Positions 22,545 to 33,800 of a stretch of DNA of 64,000 nucleotides are shown here, piece by piece. Position 1 is the stretch's first letter; every line of letters begins with the position of its first letter. The notes below the pieces were generated by a model. It saw only the letters and a list, made by a program, of their open reading frames with translations. It had not been told where the DNA came from and did not search any database. Origin of the DNA: Trachythela sp. YZ-2020 (Eukaryota; Cnidaria; Anthozoa; Malacalcyonacea; Clavulariidae); contig JADLSH010000359.1 of the NCBI GenBank assembly GCA_016169945.1, forward strand, positions 186,001 through 250,000. The letters are read 5' to 3'. Both the position numbers and the translations under genes were made by a program.

Positions 22545-22760
22545 CAGTTTTGAGTTCAGTGGAGAACGAATATTTTACTATTCAGTACTAACTTTGAGAT
22601 CAGTGGAAAACATAACAGCCTATTATTCAGCTCAAATTTTGAGATCTGTTGGGACCAGAGTATTTCACTATCCAGTCCTAGTTAGAGATGTATGGGGAAC
22701 AGAATATCTCACTATCCAGGTTATAAATTGAGATCAGTGCAGAACAGAGTATATCCAGTA
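22545..22760. repeat. Degenerate minisatellite, about 48-52-bp unit
   Basis: Four to five copies share GAGATCAGTG(G)-AAACAGAGTATTT-CACTATCCAG. The open frame over it is an artefact of the repeat period. Confidence 0.6.
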
Positions 22761-22880
22761 TATGGTGTTGAAGACAGTTGATGATAGCTGCTTCCATTTG
22801 TATATAATTATCACTTATTTACTGAGACCGAAGGAAACAGCGTGTTTTGTGGCCCCGAGATCGCCAAGTTAGTATAGAAT

Positions 22881-22926
22881 GGTACTAACTTCCAGACGAT
22901 GGGCCTTCGCTCGAAACGTCGAAGTT
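22881..22926 (+). other. Hammerhead-like motif, copy B
   Basis: TACTAACTTCCA is followed by GACGA, a helix GGGC-CTTC-GCTC and GAAACGTC. The spacing equals the hammerhead core (CUGANGA, stem II, GAAA), but CU of the first box reads CA. A decayed ribozyme of a Penelope-like element or retrozyme is possible. Confidence 0.35.
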
Positions 22927-23568
22927 CTTATTGTATTTTTCAGGTAGCTTTACACAACAGTCAACCGCCGTATATTGCTACACTCTACCACACATATTTT
23001 CACACAAGGGATGTACGCTTAAGAGAGGTTTCCGTTAGTTAATAGGGGTTCAACGGTAATATGTATATCTGGTTTAAGTGTTAGTTAGCGTTAGGTTCAA
23101 CTGCAATTTTATCCCGAAACTCCGAACTGGTTTGTAAGGGTTGTGATAATAGTATTTTATTATAAAAATGATTGGGGCCTGAGAGATGTGTTCGCTATAG
23201 GAGTGTACGCTTAAGAGAGCTTTCCGTTATTTAATAATAATAATAATAATAATCTGTTTAAGAAGAACTGAATTACACTGTAGGACATTGCTTATAGTAA
23301 GACCCCTAAATTGTACAATACATTAATAATATTTAACAGTTATAAAATTTTGAAACCTAAATTGTACAATACATTAATAATATTTAATAGGGATTCAACG
23401 GTAATATGTATAGCAACAGCAACAAATACATTTTATTTATTTGAACCCACGAATTACAATACAATTTTTTACATTATTTTATCTGCCTGAAATAAAAATA
23501 AGGGCTAGATGAATCATGTATCTGGTTTAGGTTGGCTATTGGATTTTACTTATTATGAGGTTGTTAAT

Positions 23569-23772
23569 ATGGAAATTGCTTCGACATGCTTTATTGCATT
23601 TCTTTGTTTTACCCTCGCCTTCTCTTCTGCTTGCGTTGGCGTTGCTAGTAAATACCTTGCTTATTTAAATTTTTCAGATCAACCTTGTCAATTAAGAATT
23701 GCACTGAATAAACAGGAAATTTGTGAACAGTGCCTAATAGCTTATTCATTATGTATTTGGCATATCGCATAA
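23569..23772 (+). CDS. Short open frame with signal-peptide-like start, copy B
   Basis: Paralogue of 17158-17325: an identical 27-residue start, then diverging. The ATG at 23569 follows the same context (GTTGTTAAT) as in copy A. GCTAGTAAAT could be a splice donor after ACVGVA. Expression and the remaining exons are unknown; possibly a captured first exon of a secreted protein. Confidence 0.4.
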   Translation: MEIASTCFIAFLCFTLAFSSACVGVASKYLAYLNFSDQPCQLRIALNKQEICEQCLIAYSLCIWHIA

Positions 23773-23896
23773 AAATAATATGAAAAATTGTCTTCTCATT
23801 CACAATAGGATAACGTTATGCATAAGAAGGCCACGGGTCAGGCACGTATTTATATCACGAAGGTTCAAGGCATTATGGTCGCAAGCAAGGCATTGT

Positions 23897-24131
23897 CATA
23901 GAATAGGAAATGACTAGAAGGGCCACTTGAGGCCGAACCTTTGAAGTTTTTGACGCTGCGCATGTTGCATTACGCATATTCATTACCATTATTCTAGCCA
24001 GTCAATTGCATTTTCTGGCCAATAAACATCCTGAACTGGCTGGTCCGCCATTATTCTGGCCAGAAAACTGCATAAAAATAGGGGGTAACGTTGCACTGCT
24101 GAGTGGCCTTTCTGGTCATTTCCTATTCTGT
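23897..24131. mobile_element. hAT-like MITE with GGCATTGT duplication
   Basis: GGCATTGT stands at 23889-23896 and 24132-24139. The inverted ends share GAATAGGAAATGAC and GGCCACT. Block A has a single GGCATTGT at the same place (about 18477-18484), i.e. an empty site. Confidence 0.85.
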
Positions 24132-24404
24132 GGCATTGTAGTCAAACAGAATCTTATTTTGCAGACTCTATTACATGAATTAGAACTTCTGACTTGCTCG
24201 CACGTTGCGTCAGCAAATATACAAAAATGAAAACTGTGCGTGGTTATTCGTCCGATACTGGAATCGAATGTGCAACCGCTACTTTTCGGACATAATATGC
24301 ACACATACATTAATCGAACTATTAATATACAAGACCTTTCCCTTGACAAGTAAAGTTGTCTGGCATTAGACACAGTAAATACTGGGCATATTTGGGTGAA
24401 TAGT

Positions 24405-25970
24405 GGGCACTCCATAACTACAGTATCTACAACACTCCATAACTATCTATAATACTCCATAGGTATTTATAAGCACTCCATAGGTAACTGTAATACTCTA
24501 TAACTATCTATAGCACTCCATAGGTATCTATAGCACTCCATGGGTATCTATAATACTTCACAGGTATCTATAGCACTCCATAGTTAACTATAGCACTCAA
24601 TAGGTATCTATAATACTCCATGGGTATCTATAGCACTCCATAGTTATCTATATCACTCCACACGTATCTATAACACTCCATGTGTATCTATGGCTCTCCA
24701 TAGGTATCTATGACTCTCCATAGCCATCTATAGCACTCCATAACTATCTATAATACTCCATAACTATCTATAATACTCCATAACTATCTATAATACTCCA
24801 TGTGTATCTATGGCTCTCCATAGGTATCTATGACTCTCCATAGCCATCATGACACTCCATAACTATCTATAATACTCCATAACTATATATAATACTCCAT
24901 GTGTATCTATGGCTATCCATAGGTATCTATGACTCTCCATAGCCATCATGACACTCCATAACTATCTATAATACTCCATAACTATCTATAATACTCCATA
25001 ACTATCTATAACACTCCATGCGTATCTATCGCTCTCCATAGGTATCTATGGCTCTCCCTAGGTATCTATGACTCTCCATAGCCATCATGACACTCCATAA
25101 CTATCTATAATACTCCATAACTATCTATAATACTCCATAACTATCTATAATACTCCATGTGTATCTATGGCTCTCCATAGGTATCTATGACTCGCCATAG
25201 CCATCATGACACTCCATAACTATCTATAATACTCCATAACTATCTATAATACTCCATGTGTATCTATGGCTCTCCATAGGTATCTATGACTCTCCATAGC
25301 CATCATGACACTCCGTAACTATCTATAATACTCCATAACTATCTATAATACTCCATAACTATCTATAATACTCCATAACTATCTATAACACTCCATGTGT
25401 ATCTATGGCTCTCCATAGGTATCTATGACTCGCCATAGCCATCATGACACTCCGTAACTATCTATAATACTCCATAACTATCTATAATACTCCATGTGTA
25501 TCTATGGCTCTCCATAGGTATCTATGACTCTCCATAGCCATCATGACACTCCATAACTATCTATAATACTCCATAACTATCTATAATACTCCATAACTAT
25601 CTATAATACTCCATGTGTATCTATGGCTCTCCATAGGTATCTATGACTCTCCATAGCCATCATGACACTCCATAACTATCTATAATACTCCATAACTATC
25701 TATAATACTCCATAACTATCTATAACACTCCATGTGTATCTATGGCTCTCCATAGGTATCTATGACTCGCCATAGCCATCATGACACTCCATAACTATCT
25801 ATAATACTCCATAACTATCTATAATACTCCATAACTATCTATAATACTCCATAACTATCTATAATACTCCATAACTATCTATAATACTCCATAGGTATCT
25901 ATAGCACTCCATAGGAATCTACGGCTCTCCATAAGCATATTTTACTCTCCATAACTATTTTTATGTTATA
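24405..25970. repeat. 20-bp satellite array with higher-order structure
   Basis: Tandem ACTCCATAACTATCTATAAT-type units. The marker CATAGCCATCATGACACTCC recurs about nine times from 24840 to 25780 at spacings near 99, 119 or 139 bases. The higher-order unit therefore contains 5-7 monomers, and the number of plain AACTATCTATAAT monomers varies. Confidence 0.9.
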
Positions 25971-26085
25971 GGTATAGTATCTAACGAGCAATTTGATTGG
26001 CTAATTGCGCGTGCTTTATGACGCAATAAAGCACGGCCACTGTTTTGATTTTTCTCCCTTCGTCTCCGCTTGTTAAATTTGTATA

Positions 26086-26271
26086 GGAAATAGCACGGTT
26101 CGAGAAGTATTAATGAAAAATTGCACGCGTGTTTGTCTTTAATACAGCAGAAAAGCCGTAAACAAGTCCAGAATTCGAACTAGCTGTATAAAGGAACTAA
26201 TAGTTTGTAAACCTGTCCGATTAAAAAAGACTAAACCTATGGCATGAACAGTTTTAAAACATCTCAACAGT
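26086..26271. other. Spacer, nothing recognised
   Basis: No feature seen between block B and the Crypton C-terminus. Confidence 0.4.
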
Positions 26272-28231
26272 TTATTCGGAGTCACTGTCATAAAATGGAA
26301 GAACTCGACTTCTTTTTATGCCGTTGGATTCGCAATTTGAATTTCTGTGTTCTTGACCTGGAATCTGGAAGTTGGTATTGAGGGTTATATTTATTGTGGA
26401 GTTTTCCATGTTTTGAGCCAAGTTTGCCAAATTTAAGGCTGGATATTGTATCTGTTGAGCAGCCAGCGAAGACAAGGATGTAGACAGGAGAGAATAGGGA
26501 GCTTTAGCAGTGACTACGAGTACGACTACGAGTACGAGACTACGAACACGAGATTCGTAAATATCAAAACATGTTACGACACGTAATCTTCCGGGTACAA
26601 GAGCCCAACGATCATGACGAGTTAGTCAAAAGTATAAAAACTAATATGCCGGCGAAAATGACGAATCCTTACACACACGGTTTACCGGCAGTCAACGACG
26701 ACGCCTCGTAGTCAATCTCGTAGTCGTAGTCTTGCTCTAATGGCGAGCTTTTTAGTGACTACCCGAAGTACGACTACGAGTACGAGATTCGTCATTTCGC
26801 GTATTTGTTTGCATACGCCATCTTGCAAAGTCGTCGTCATCCCGGGGAGGCTTTGCGAGATTTATCAAAAAATCAAAAGTCAAAGCAATCCCCGACTTTA
26901 CGAAGATAATCATCTAGCTTTACTACGGCGTTTCATGAAATGACGAATCTCGTACTCGTGAATCGTATCTCGTAATCATGCTAAAGAAATATTGGGGCTG
27001 CGAACTTGTAATGGACGAGGTTCACTTGAAGCGCTGACGGTTCACTTGAAGCGCTGACGGTGTGTACTTCTGTGCCGCTGATGATGTTGGATAGTTGCTT
27101 CGATCGCTTGCTGGTAAACGAATCAACGTAATCATCTAGAGATTTCTCATTACGGTGGCCGGTGACAGTTACGATTTGTTCTCGAGGAACATTTGCATCG
27201 TCCAACTTTTTCACAACGGTTTTCTTTGCGCTGTGGTTGGTAAAACGCTTTCCGCATAGTGCGACTGAAGTCCCACGAACGATTCTCTTCATGATGTCGC
27301 CAATTCGGTTGGAGCCCATCTTTTGCTTCTTGTACCAAACTTCTGTTTTTGGTTTTTGAATCACAGCAAGGTATAGTGGACCGGAGCTCCTTAAATCGTC
27401 AGGACGATGGGAAAGGTATAACTTTTAAATACCACAACCGGGCATTTGGAATCGTTGGTGGCAAACATTTTGGGGATCTGATTTCTTCGCTTCATTCTTA
27501 AACCGCCTTGACGAGTTTTGGTTGGCTTTAAGTCGTTGAATTGGACATATTCTACGTTGTTTTCGTCTGTCCCAAAAACGAAATCATCAATATCAGCCAA
27601 ATCATGCTCTTGTCGTCCGCGAAGTCCCATATGCTGTGTTAAAGTGAACCACAAAGTATGAATCAAGGTTTCAGGGTCGTTTGCGCCAAGCTTTCCTGCT
27701 ATCCACAGCTCACTCTCGTCAGACCAGGTTAGTGGTTTTGCTGAATTAGCCGCCTTTTCCTTCCTCTCGTAGTCTTGTTGCTTTTCCTTTAAGTATCATG
27801 TTCGATGAATAAAACTGTGGGTCCCGAGCGATAGACAATTGATAGCCTTTTTCTTTCAGATGTCGATCGATTGATGCTTGCATGACAGCTAAACTTTCAG
27901 GCTCGTAGTCTGCGCCGTTTTTCTTCTTGAGTTCAGCATAAAATTGCCCAAGGACAGTGTTCAGGTCTGCTGCGGAGAGATTTTCTATGTCTTGTCTTTG
28001 TTTGCGTTGTTTAGCCCAAGAAAGATAGGCATTTACCCATGTTTTTGTTGACTTTTTTGTGTTGCGACATGAAGCTTTATCGTAAAACAAGTCCACTTCA
28101 TCCAGACTTAGGCGAGAAAATCGTTCGTTTGAATATTCAACTGGAATTTCTTGACTTTCCTCAGCAAGTATTTGATCAATTTCCTCTAAGGAAACTTGGT
28201 CAAGGTCAAAATTATGAAATTCAAAACTCAT
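26272..28231 (-). pseudogene. Crypton-type tyrosine recombinase (DUF3504-like), broken
   Basis: Start ATG at 28231. The N-terminal part to 27746 has the family landmark NGADYEPESLAVMQASIDRHL. A one-base shift near 27748-27752 leads to KPLTWSDESELW..LGANDPETLIHTLWF and GLRGRQEHD with the first catalytic Arg (27667-27600). A second shift near 27412-27418 leads to HRPDDL..GPLYLA, then TNHSAKKT, VTGHRNEKSLDDY (catalytic His and Tyr). The HxxR arginine is Lys (HSAK). A 485-bp insertion at 26502-26986 then splits the gene. The last part, 26504-26272, ends KRSRVLPFYDSDSE, a tail typical of these proteins. The family cuts and rejoins DNA through Tyr; this copy cannot be active. Confidence 0.85.
26502..26986. 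mobile_element. Composite inverted-repeat insertion in the Crypton gene
   Basis: The ends are CTTTAGCA and TGCTAAAG. The interior consists of two similar units (about 26502-26735 and 26745-26986), each bounded by inverted CTACGAGTACGAGATTCGT-type words. No transposase. It interrupts the C-terminal coding region. Confidence 0.7.
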
Positions 28232-28317
28232 TTTTGATAAATTTTTTTAAATGTCAAAAATTGAAAAAAAATCAGGAAAGTTGCTGACGTTTGCTGACGT
28301 TGCTCAATTTTTACTAG

Positions 28318-28365
28318 GGGTATTTGGGAGAAAATACCACATGTGGTATTTTCTCCCAAATACCC
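28318..28365. repeat. Perfect 48-bp palindrome
   Basis: Two 24-base arms without a mismatch, centred on CCACATGTGG (between 28341 and 28342). It lies 87 bases upstream of the Crypton start codon, next to a doubled TTGCTGACGT (28280-28299). Confidence 0.95.
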
Positions 28366-28786
28366 ATAGTAAAAAGAATTAAGAGAAAATTTTGATGTTC
28401 TTAGCCAATCAGAAACGAGGAAAATTGTTAATAATGATATTAATATGGAAGTCCTTTTACCCCGGTTAGGGAGACAGTCCAGTAAGCGGGATGAATTTGG
28501 TTTGTGAAAAGTATATTTCATCCCGGTTTCCGCGATGATTTTGCTGTTTTAGCATTTCTTAAAACGGCATCTCTTTGTACTTTAATCCTGCAAACTTGGC
28601 CAACCCGGTTAGTGGGTGTTATATATGGGTAGAATTTCATCCCGATTACAGAGATCTTGACTAATTCAAATGAGATCTCGGCAGCCAAAATAAACGGTAA
28701 AGGACATCTTTGTATCGCCGAAAACGTCCATATACCTCCGTATATCGTACAGTCATAAATTAACATTTCCTTATTATTAATACTTA
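28366..28786. other. Decayed repeat with CCCGG / GGGATGAA words
   Basis: ACCCCGGTTAG, GCGGGATGAA, CATCCCGGTTT and CATCCCGATTA recur in both orientations. This suggests a fragmented TIR element; limits are not definable. No gene. Confidence 0.35.
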
Positions 28787-29560
28787 AGCCTGGTTTCCAT
28801 TTAATTTGGTCGTAACTGTCGTGAACAAGTCATGTTCGACGATGTGAAATAGTCTGGATCTATCTTGTCTTTTGTCTGCTGTATGCAAAACCAGTCTTTA
28901 CTGACTGTCGAGCAGTGAACTCTAAGTAGACTGGAACGCTAACTCGGCCGCCATCTTTGAAGCCAAATTGAAGGCCGCCATTGAAGGTCCGAAGCCGAAA
29001 ATACACCGCCTAAAAGCGTCGATTTTCTTAAACAAAACATCCTCATTGGAGCAAGATTAAAGGCTTAAAACAAACAACAATACTTGAACTTTAGTAAAAA
29101 ACAAGTTTCAAGACCGTAGAAAGATTTTAACCTTATTATTTTAAAAACTTGTCCAATATTTCGAATATAAAGCTGACACCCCTAAAGTTTTTGCAGTTGG
29201 TGGATGTAGATTACTTAGAACTATCCACCAGAAAACCAGGTTTGAATCTTTGAAATTGAAAAATTCGGATGAAAAAGCTATTTTTCTTTCTCATTTTCGC
29301 TAAAAAAGAAACTTTCGACTGAATTTCCCACTCCTCAAAACCTCGCCTTAGTCCTTTTGAAAGTGCATTTTAGTCGCGCTGTTCCCGCCTTTTGCTTCAA
29401 ATTACGCATCAATTTGGCTTCACCCAATCATAGGGCTTAATCATAGGAGTTCGCGTTTCAGTCTACTGACAGTTCACTGCTGTAGAGATAAGTCTACACT
29501 CTATTACATCAGTCACCTTGATATGTCCACGACAGTTACGACTAAATGGAATACCAGGCT
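28787..29560. mobile_element. PIF/Harbinger-like TIR element containing a nested element
   Basis: The ends AGCCTGGTTTCCATTTA and the inverted TAAATGGAATACCAGGCT are followed inward by GTCGTAACTGTCGTG and its complement. TTA flanks both ends (28784-28786, 29561-29563). A second element sits inside at 28913-29479. Confidence 0.8.
28913..29479. mobile_element. hAT-like element nested in the Harbinger-like element
   Basis: The ends CAGTGAACTCTAAGTAGACT and AGTCTACTGACAGTTCACTG are inverted. The flanks CTGTCGAG and CTGTAGAG form an 8-bp duplication with one mismatch. A longer relative lies at 43539-44486. Confidence 0.75.
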
Positions 29561-30187
29561 TTAGTATTCTAATGTCTTTTTGTACTTGCAAATATAAATA
29601 GGTGCATTTACGCCGAAACGAGGCTGTTAACATAAGAACAAGATTGAGACTTCAAAACGTCCCGTATGACAACAATTTTCGAAATTAGTACCCTTCAATT
29701 TACCAAAATCAAGTTAATTTTGTGTTGCAATATACTGGGCAATATATACAAGTTGATTCTTAATAATAATAATGACATGCAAACTTAATTTGATCAATTT
29801 CGCTTTTGGGGCACCGATCTCTGCCTGATCGAGCTAACCTAAAATCACTATCATACTATTGATACTATATATATGTATGCAAAGCGAGCTATTTTCTATT
29901 TTCAATACTTGTTCGAATACAAATGAAGCATGCAGAATTATGTAGTATAAAAATTAAGCTATGAGTCACTAGTGTTACTATTGTCAACAATATACGTAAA
30001 GGAATCGAGCTCACATCAACGCGAATAAAGTTATGAATATTTCATGGTGAACGTGAAATTTTAATTAATATATGGATGTATTCTGTATAAATTTCCAAAT
30101 GAATGTTAGAATGTTTAAAAGTTAATATGTTACTAGCAATCGAAATTCTTGCTCTTTACATGAAAAGTATATACATAACACACTAGG
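29561..30187. other. No gene recognised
   Basis: AT-rich sequence with no domain, exon signal or repeat that I can define. Confidence 0.5.
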
Positions 30188-30368
30188 CAGTGACGTAGCC
30201 AGAGGGGGAGCTGGGGAAGGTGTCGGCCCCCCCTGGCGAAGGTGTCGCCCCCCCTGGCGAAGGTGTCGCCCCCCCTAGGAAACATTTAGACTAATACAAA
30301 TCTCTATGTTGGTCCCCTCTAGTACTTTTTCGGGGCCCCCTTGACTGAAAATCCTGGCTACGTCACTG
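30188..30368. mobile_element. hAT MITE with perfect 8-bp duplication
   Basis: The ends CAGTGACGTAGCCAG and CTGGCTACGTCACTG are perfect inverted repeats. ACACTAGG flanks both sides (30180-30187, 30369-30376). Inside, a C-rich unit of about 23 bp (GGCGAAGGTGTCGCCCCCCC) is repeated about three times. Confidence 0.9.
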
Positions 30369-30773
30369 ACACTAGGTTAAGTATTTCGCATGCATCTCAA
30401 TCTATACCTGCACATACATTATGCAAGTGTGGAAAGATTGGGTCTTTGACATGCAAGTGGAAGTTTTATCACAATTCGTTCAAGCGTCTGATAAACATTT
30501 TCACTGACACTCGAAGTTTGATCTCAACTGATTGTACCTTTCTCGAAATTGCCACCCAATATAAGTATATTCATAACTTCAGCAACTGTTGATAGAACGC
30601 CAAATAACTAAGTAAAGTAACACTTAGTGGCTAGTTCATGCAGTATATAATTCTAGTACAAGGAACGGACGAAATGCCACAACATCCATGCATTCTATTA
30701 CTACGTTATGGTTTTACAATTAATTAGCAAGCGGTAAAAAAATCAGGCAATTATATAATCCTGCAATATCTCG

Positions 30774-30836
30774 TTAAACTCCGACAAAAAAACTTTTGTG
30801 GATGACACTTGGTCCCTTGTACCGGTGGTTTTGTTC
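30774..30836 (-). CDS. ILEI gene exon 12 (terminal)
   Basis: Acceptor TTTTTAACCAG, then EQNHRYKGPSVIHKSFFVGV and TAA. The phase (0) matches exon 11. The YKGPSVIH ending resembles the end of ILEI/FAM3 domains (..GPSEI..). Confidence 0.75.
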   Translation of the reverse strand, partial: EQNHRYKGPSVIHKSFFVGV

Positions 30837-33800
30837 CTGGTTAAAAACAAAATCAATAATGAAATGAATTAATGATAGAAGAATGCATGTGCCCACAAAC
30901 AATGACAGAGGATTAGTTGCACGATAATTGGACGAAACATCAACCTGCCTCTTTTCTTTGCTACTCACCTTTTCTACGTAGCTTAGAAATTCAGTTTGTA
31001 AGCAAACAAGCCATTTACAAGTCCGGAGAATAGGACCTAAAAATGCGTGTGGCTACACTGATTTGGGGATGGGTTAACTTTAACCATAGAACAATCGGAG
31101 AAAATAATTTCCTACATATTTTTACTTCCTACAATTACCTAATAGCACTTGATGCCAGGGGAAAGGTATCCACGAAAATCCATCTTTCATAACGCATAGA
31201 TTTGCTAATAATTATACCGTTATGCGTTTAATAATTGTCTCATGCATATTGTGCATTGCAAAATGGGACAAGTAAATAATTTTAATAAGTATAAGTTCAA
31301 AATGCACACGACATGCGCTAACTATCCGTATATTGGAAGCTCCTTACAATTTACTCGCAGCCTCAGTTCCCACAAAGCGATATTGCCAGTGGGGATACTC
31401 CCATATATATGCTATACAGGTATGTGTCGCCCTGAAGAATATGGATTTTAGTAGTTTTTGATCTGAAATTGGGGTATAGATTTTATGTGTTTGTTGTGAG
31501 GTTGTGTATGATTTGTACTTTTTTATCTGAAATAGGGTATATATTTTGGGAATAGGTCTGAAATAAGGTATGGAAACTCGTATATATTTCAGTCTGAAAC
31601 AAAGTGAGGGTTTCAATAATCTGGCCGCTAAACTCCACCATCATTTTGATAAGTACCTTCCCCTCGGGTGATATTGCTTTTTTAGTAAACGTACACAGCA
31701 CGGTAAAAATGAACACATACTTATGCTTAGAACACAAGAATTTGTGAGCTCATATTCGTTGACTGATCATGAAGAAATCGTTATAGATACAGTACACGCG
31801 ACCTTGTTGATCGCTGGACTTTAAACTTCGCATATCGCCGAGCGGAATTACCACCTTCGCTCGGTAATAAACAAAGTCCCACCTCCTATTGACAATATAT
31901 TTGCAAGTGATGAACCAGGCGGGAATCATAAACGTATTATAGCATAAATATAAAATTTTAATAGAGTATTAATGTTTACCAATTCGTCTTTAACTTAAGA
32001 CATCTTCAGAGTATATTAATATAGTATGACAGTGTTACAATTATGAATAAATTATTATTTACAATATATCAAGTTACATCGGAAATGCGGGGAGGAGGTT
32101 AAGGGGCGAGAGATCAGAGGAGTGAAAGAGGAATTGAGCTACCTTATTGATTTAAGGAAGGTTTATGCTTGGGAATTGAAAGACTTTCGCGGACGAGGAG
32201 TTCATCTGGCGAGGAGCAGGAGAGAAGCAGTGTGACCACAGTTGCTCAGATGCAATTAAAAAGATGGTAGTAAGTTGGGGACTGCTTCTCGTCTTACCAG
32301 TTAATGCAGAAATACCCAGGTGTTCGGAGACTCGTGTATGTAAATGGCGAACCGTTTGGCCAACATACGACGCGGAACAGCATCGACACTTGAAAGAATA
32401 AACTACACAAGATCGCAAGTCTTTGGGAATTTTGTCCTTAAACGTGAAGAAATTAGATAGACGTAGAGTAGGTCGAGGAGTTATTAAGTTATTATGTCTA
32501 GACTTAAATTCCAATAATGTTGCAATTTGATGTCACGTCCCTGTTTACAAACATCCCGCTGGACGAAACCATTGAACTGATAATCGCTGATAGCTTGTTT
32601 CTGAATTCCATTCGCTGCCATGATCTCACACGCTCTGAATTTAGGCAACTCTTGCGGAATTGTGCTGTCAGAAACTGCCATTTCTTGTTCAATGGTTCAC
32701 TATACGAATAGGTTGACGGCGTACCCATAGGCTTTCCTGTTGCGCCTCTATTTGCCAATATCTTTTTATCCATTCATGAAACCAGCTGGCTTAACAATTG
32801 CCCTGCCAATTTTAAGCCCTCACTATATCCTCGCTACGTTGACGATTGCCTCCTCCTTTTCCGTTCTGCTGACCATATTTCTTTTTTTTTTCTTTTCTCA
32901 ATCGCCAACATCCTAGTAGTAATTTTACTTGTGAAATTAAATCCAACCGTCAACTTTCTTTCCTTGACATATTAATATCGCACGAACTAATGGCCACTTT
33001 GAAACCTCTGTTTATCAAAAACCCACATTCACAGGGCTTTTCACAAATTTTATAGCGTCATTCCTCTGCAACACAAACGTGGTTTAATATATTCATTACT
33101 ACACCGCTTTTTCAACATTTGCTCGAACTATGAGAATTTTCATGCTCATATTGAGTTATTTAGGAAAATTTTCAACCAAATTGGTTATCCTACTCGTCTC
33201 TTTGATCGGTATGTTCGACTTTTCCTTGATAAAACCTTCCAACCCGAAGAATTAGTTCATAATTCTGTTCAAAGAAAGTGGAGTGCTTCTACCTTCCATA
33301 TACCGAAGCACACTCTCTTCAAAACTGTGTCCAAATTCAACGCCTCTGCTCTACTCTACAGCCTTCCCACACATTAGCATCAGAATTGCGTTTCGATCTA
33401 CTCTACGTCCATCTAATTTCTTCACGTTTTAGGATAAAATTCCCAAAGGCTTGAGATCTTGTGTAATTTATTTTTTCAAGTGTCGATGCTGTTCCGCGTC
33501 GTATGTGGGCCATCATTTACATACACCAGTTTCCGAATACCTGGGTATTTTTTACCTTAACTGGTAAGACGAGTAGCAACTCTGGTCACCCTGCTTCTCT
33601 TGATGATTTTGAAATTCTTTCATCCTGCTCCTCTCCAGATGAACTTCTCGTCCGCGAAAGTCTTTGAATTTCTAAACTTAAACCTTCCTTAAATCAGCAA
33701 GGTAGCTCCATTCCTCTTTCACTCCTCTGATCTCTCGCCCCCTAACCTCGTCTACCTTCCCCTACCCTCCTCCCCCCCCCTCTCCGCATTTCTTTTGTAA

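Larger units (their letters stand above)
22880..26085 (+). repeat. Duplicated block, copy B
   Basis: Second copy of block A, same orientation. It lacks the 17286-17753 insertion and the GGCCACGG MITEs. It has its own hAT-like MITE at 23897-24131 and a satellite expanded to about 1.55 kb. Confidence 0.8.

Noticed and set aside
24405..25970. CRISPR-like array
   Set aside because: The 20-bp units are continuous with no unique spacers, and the context is animal nuclear DNA; it is a satellite.
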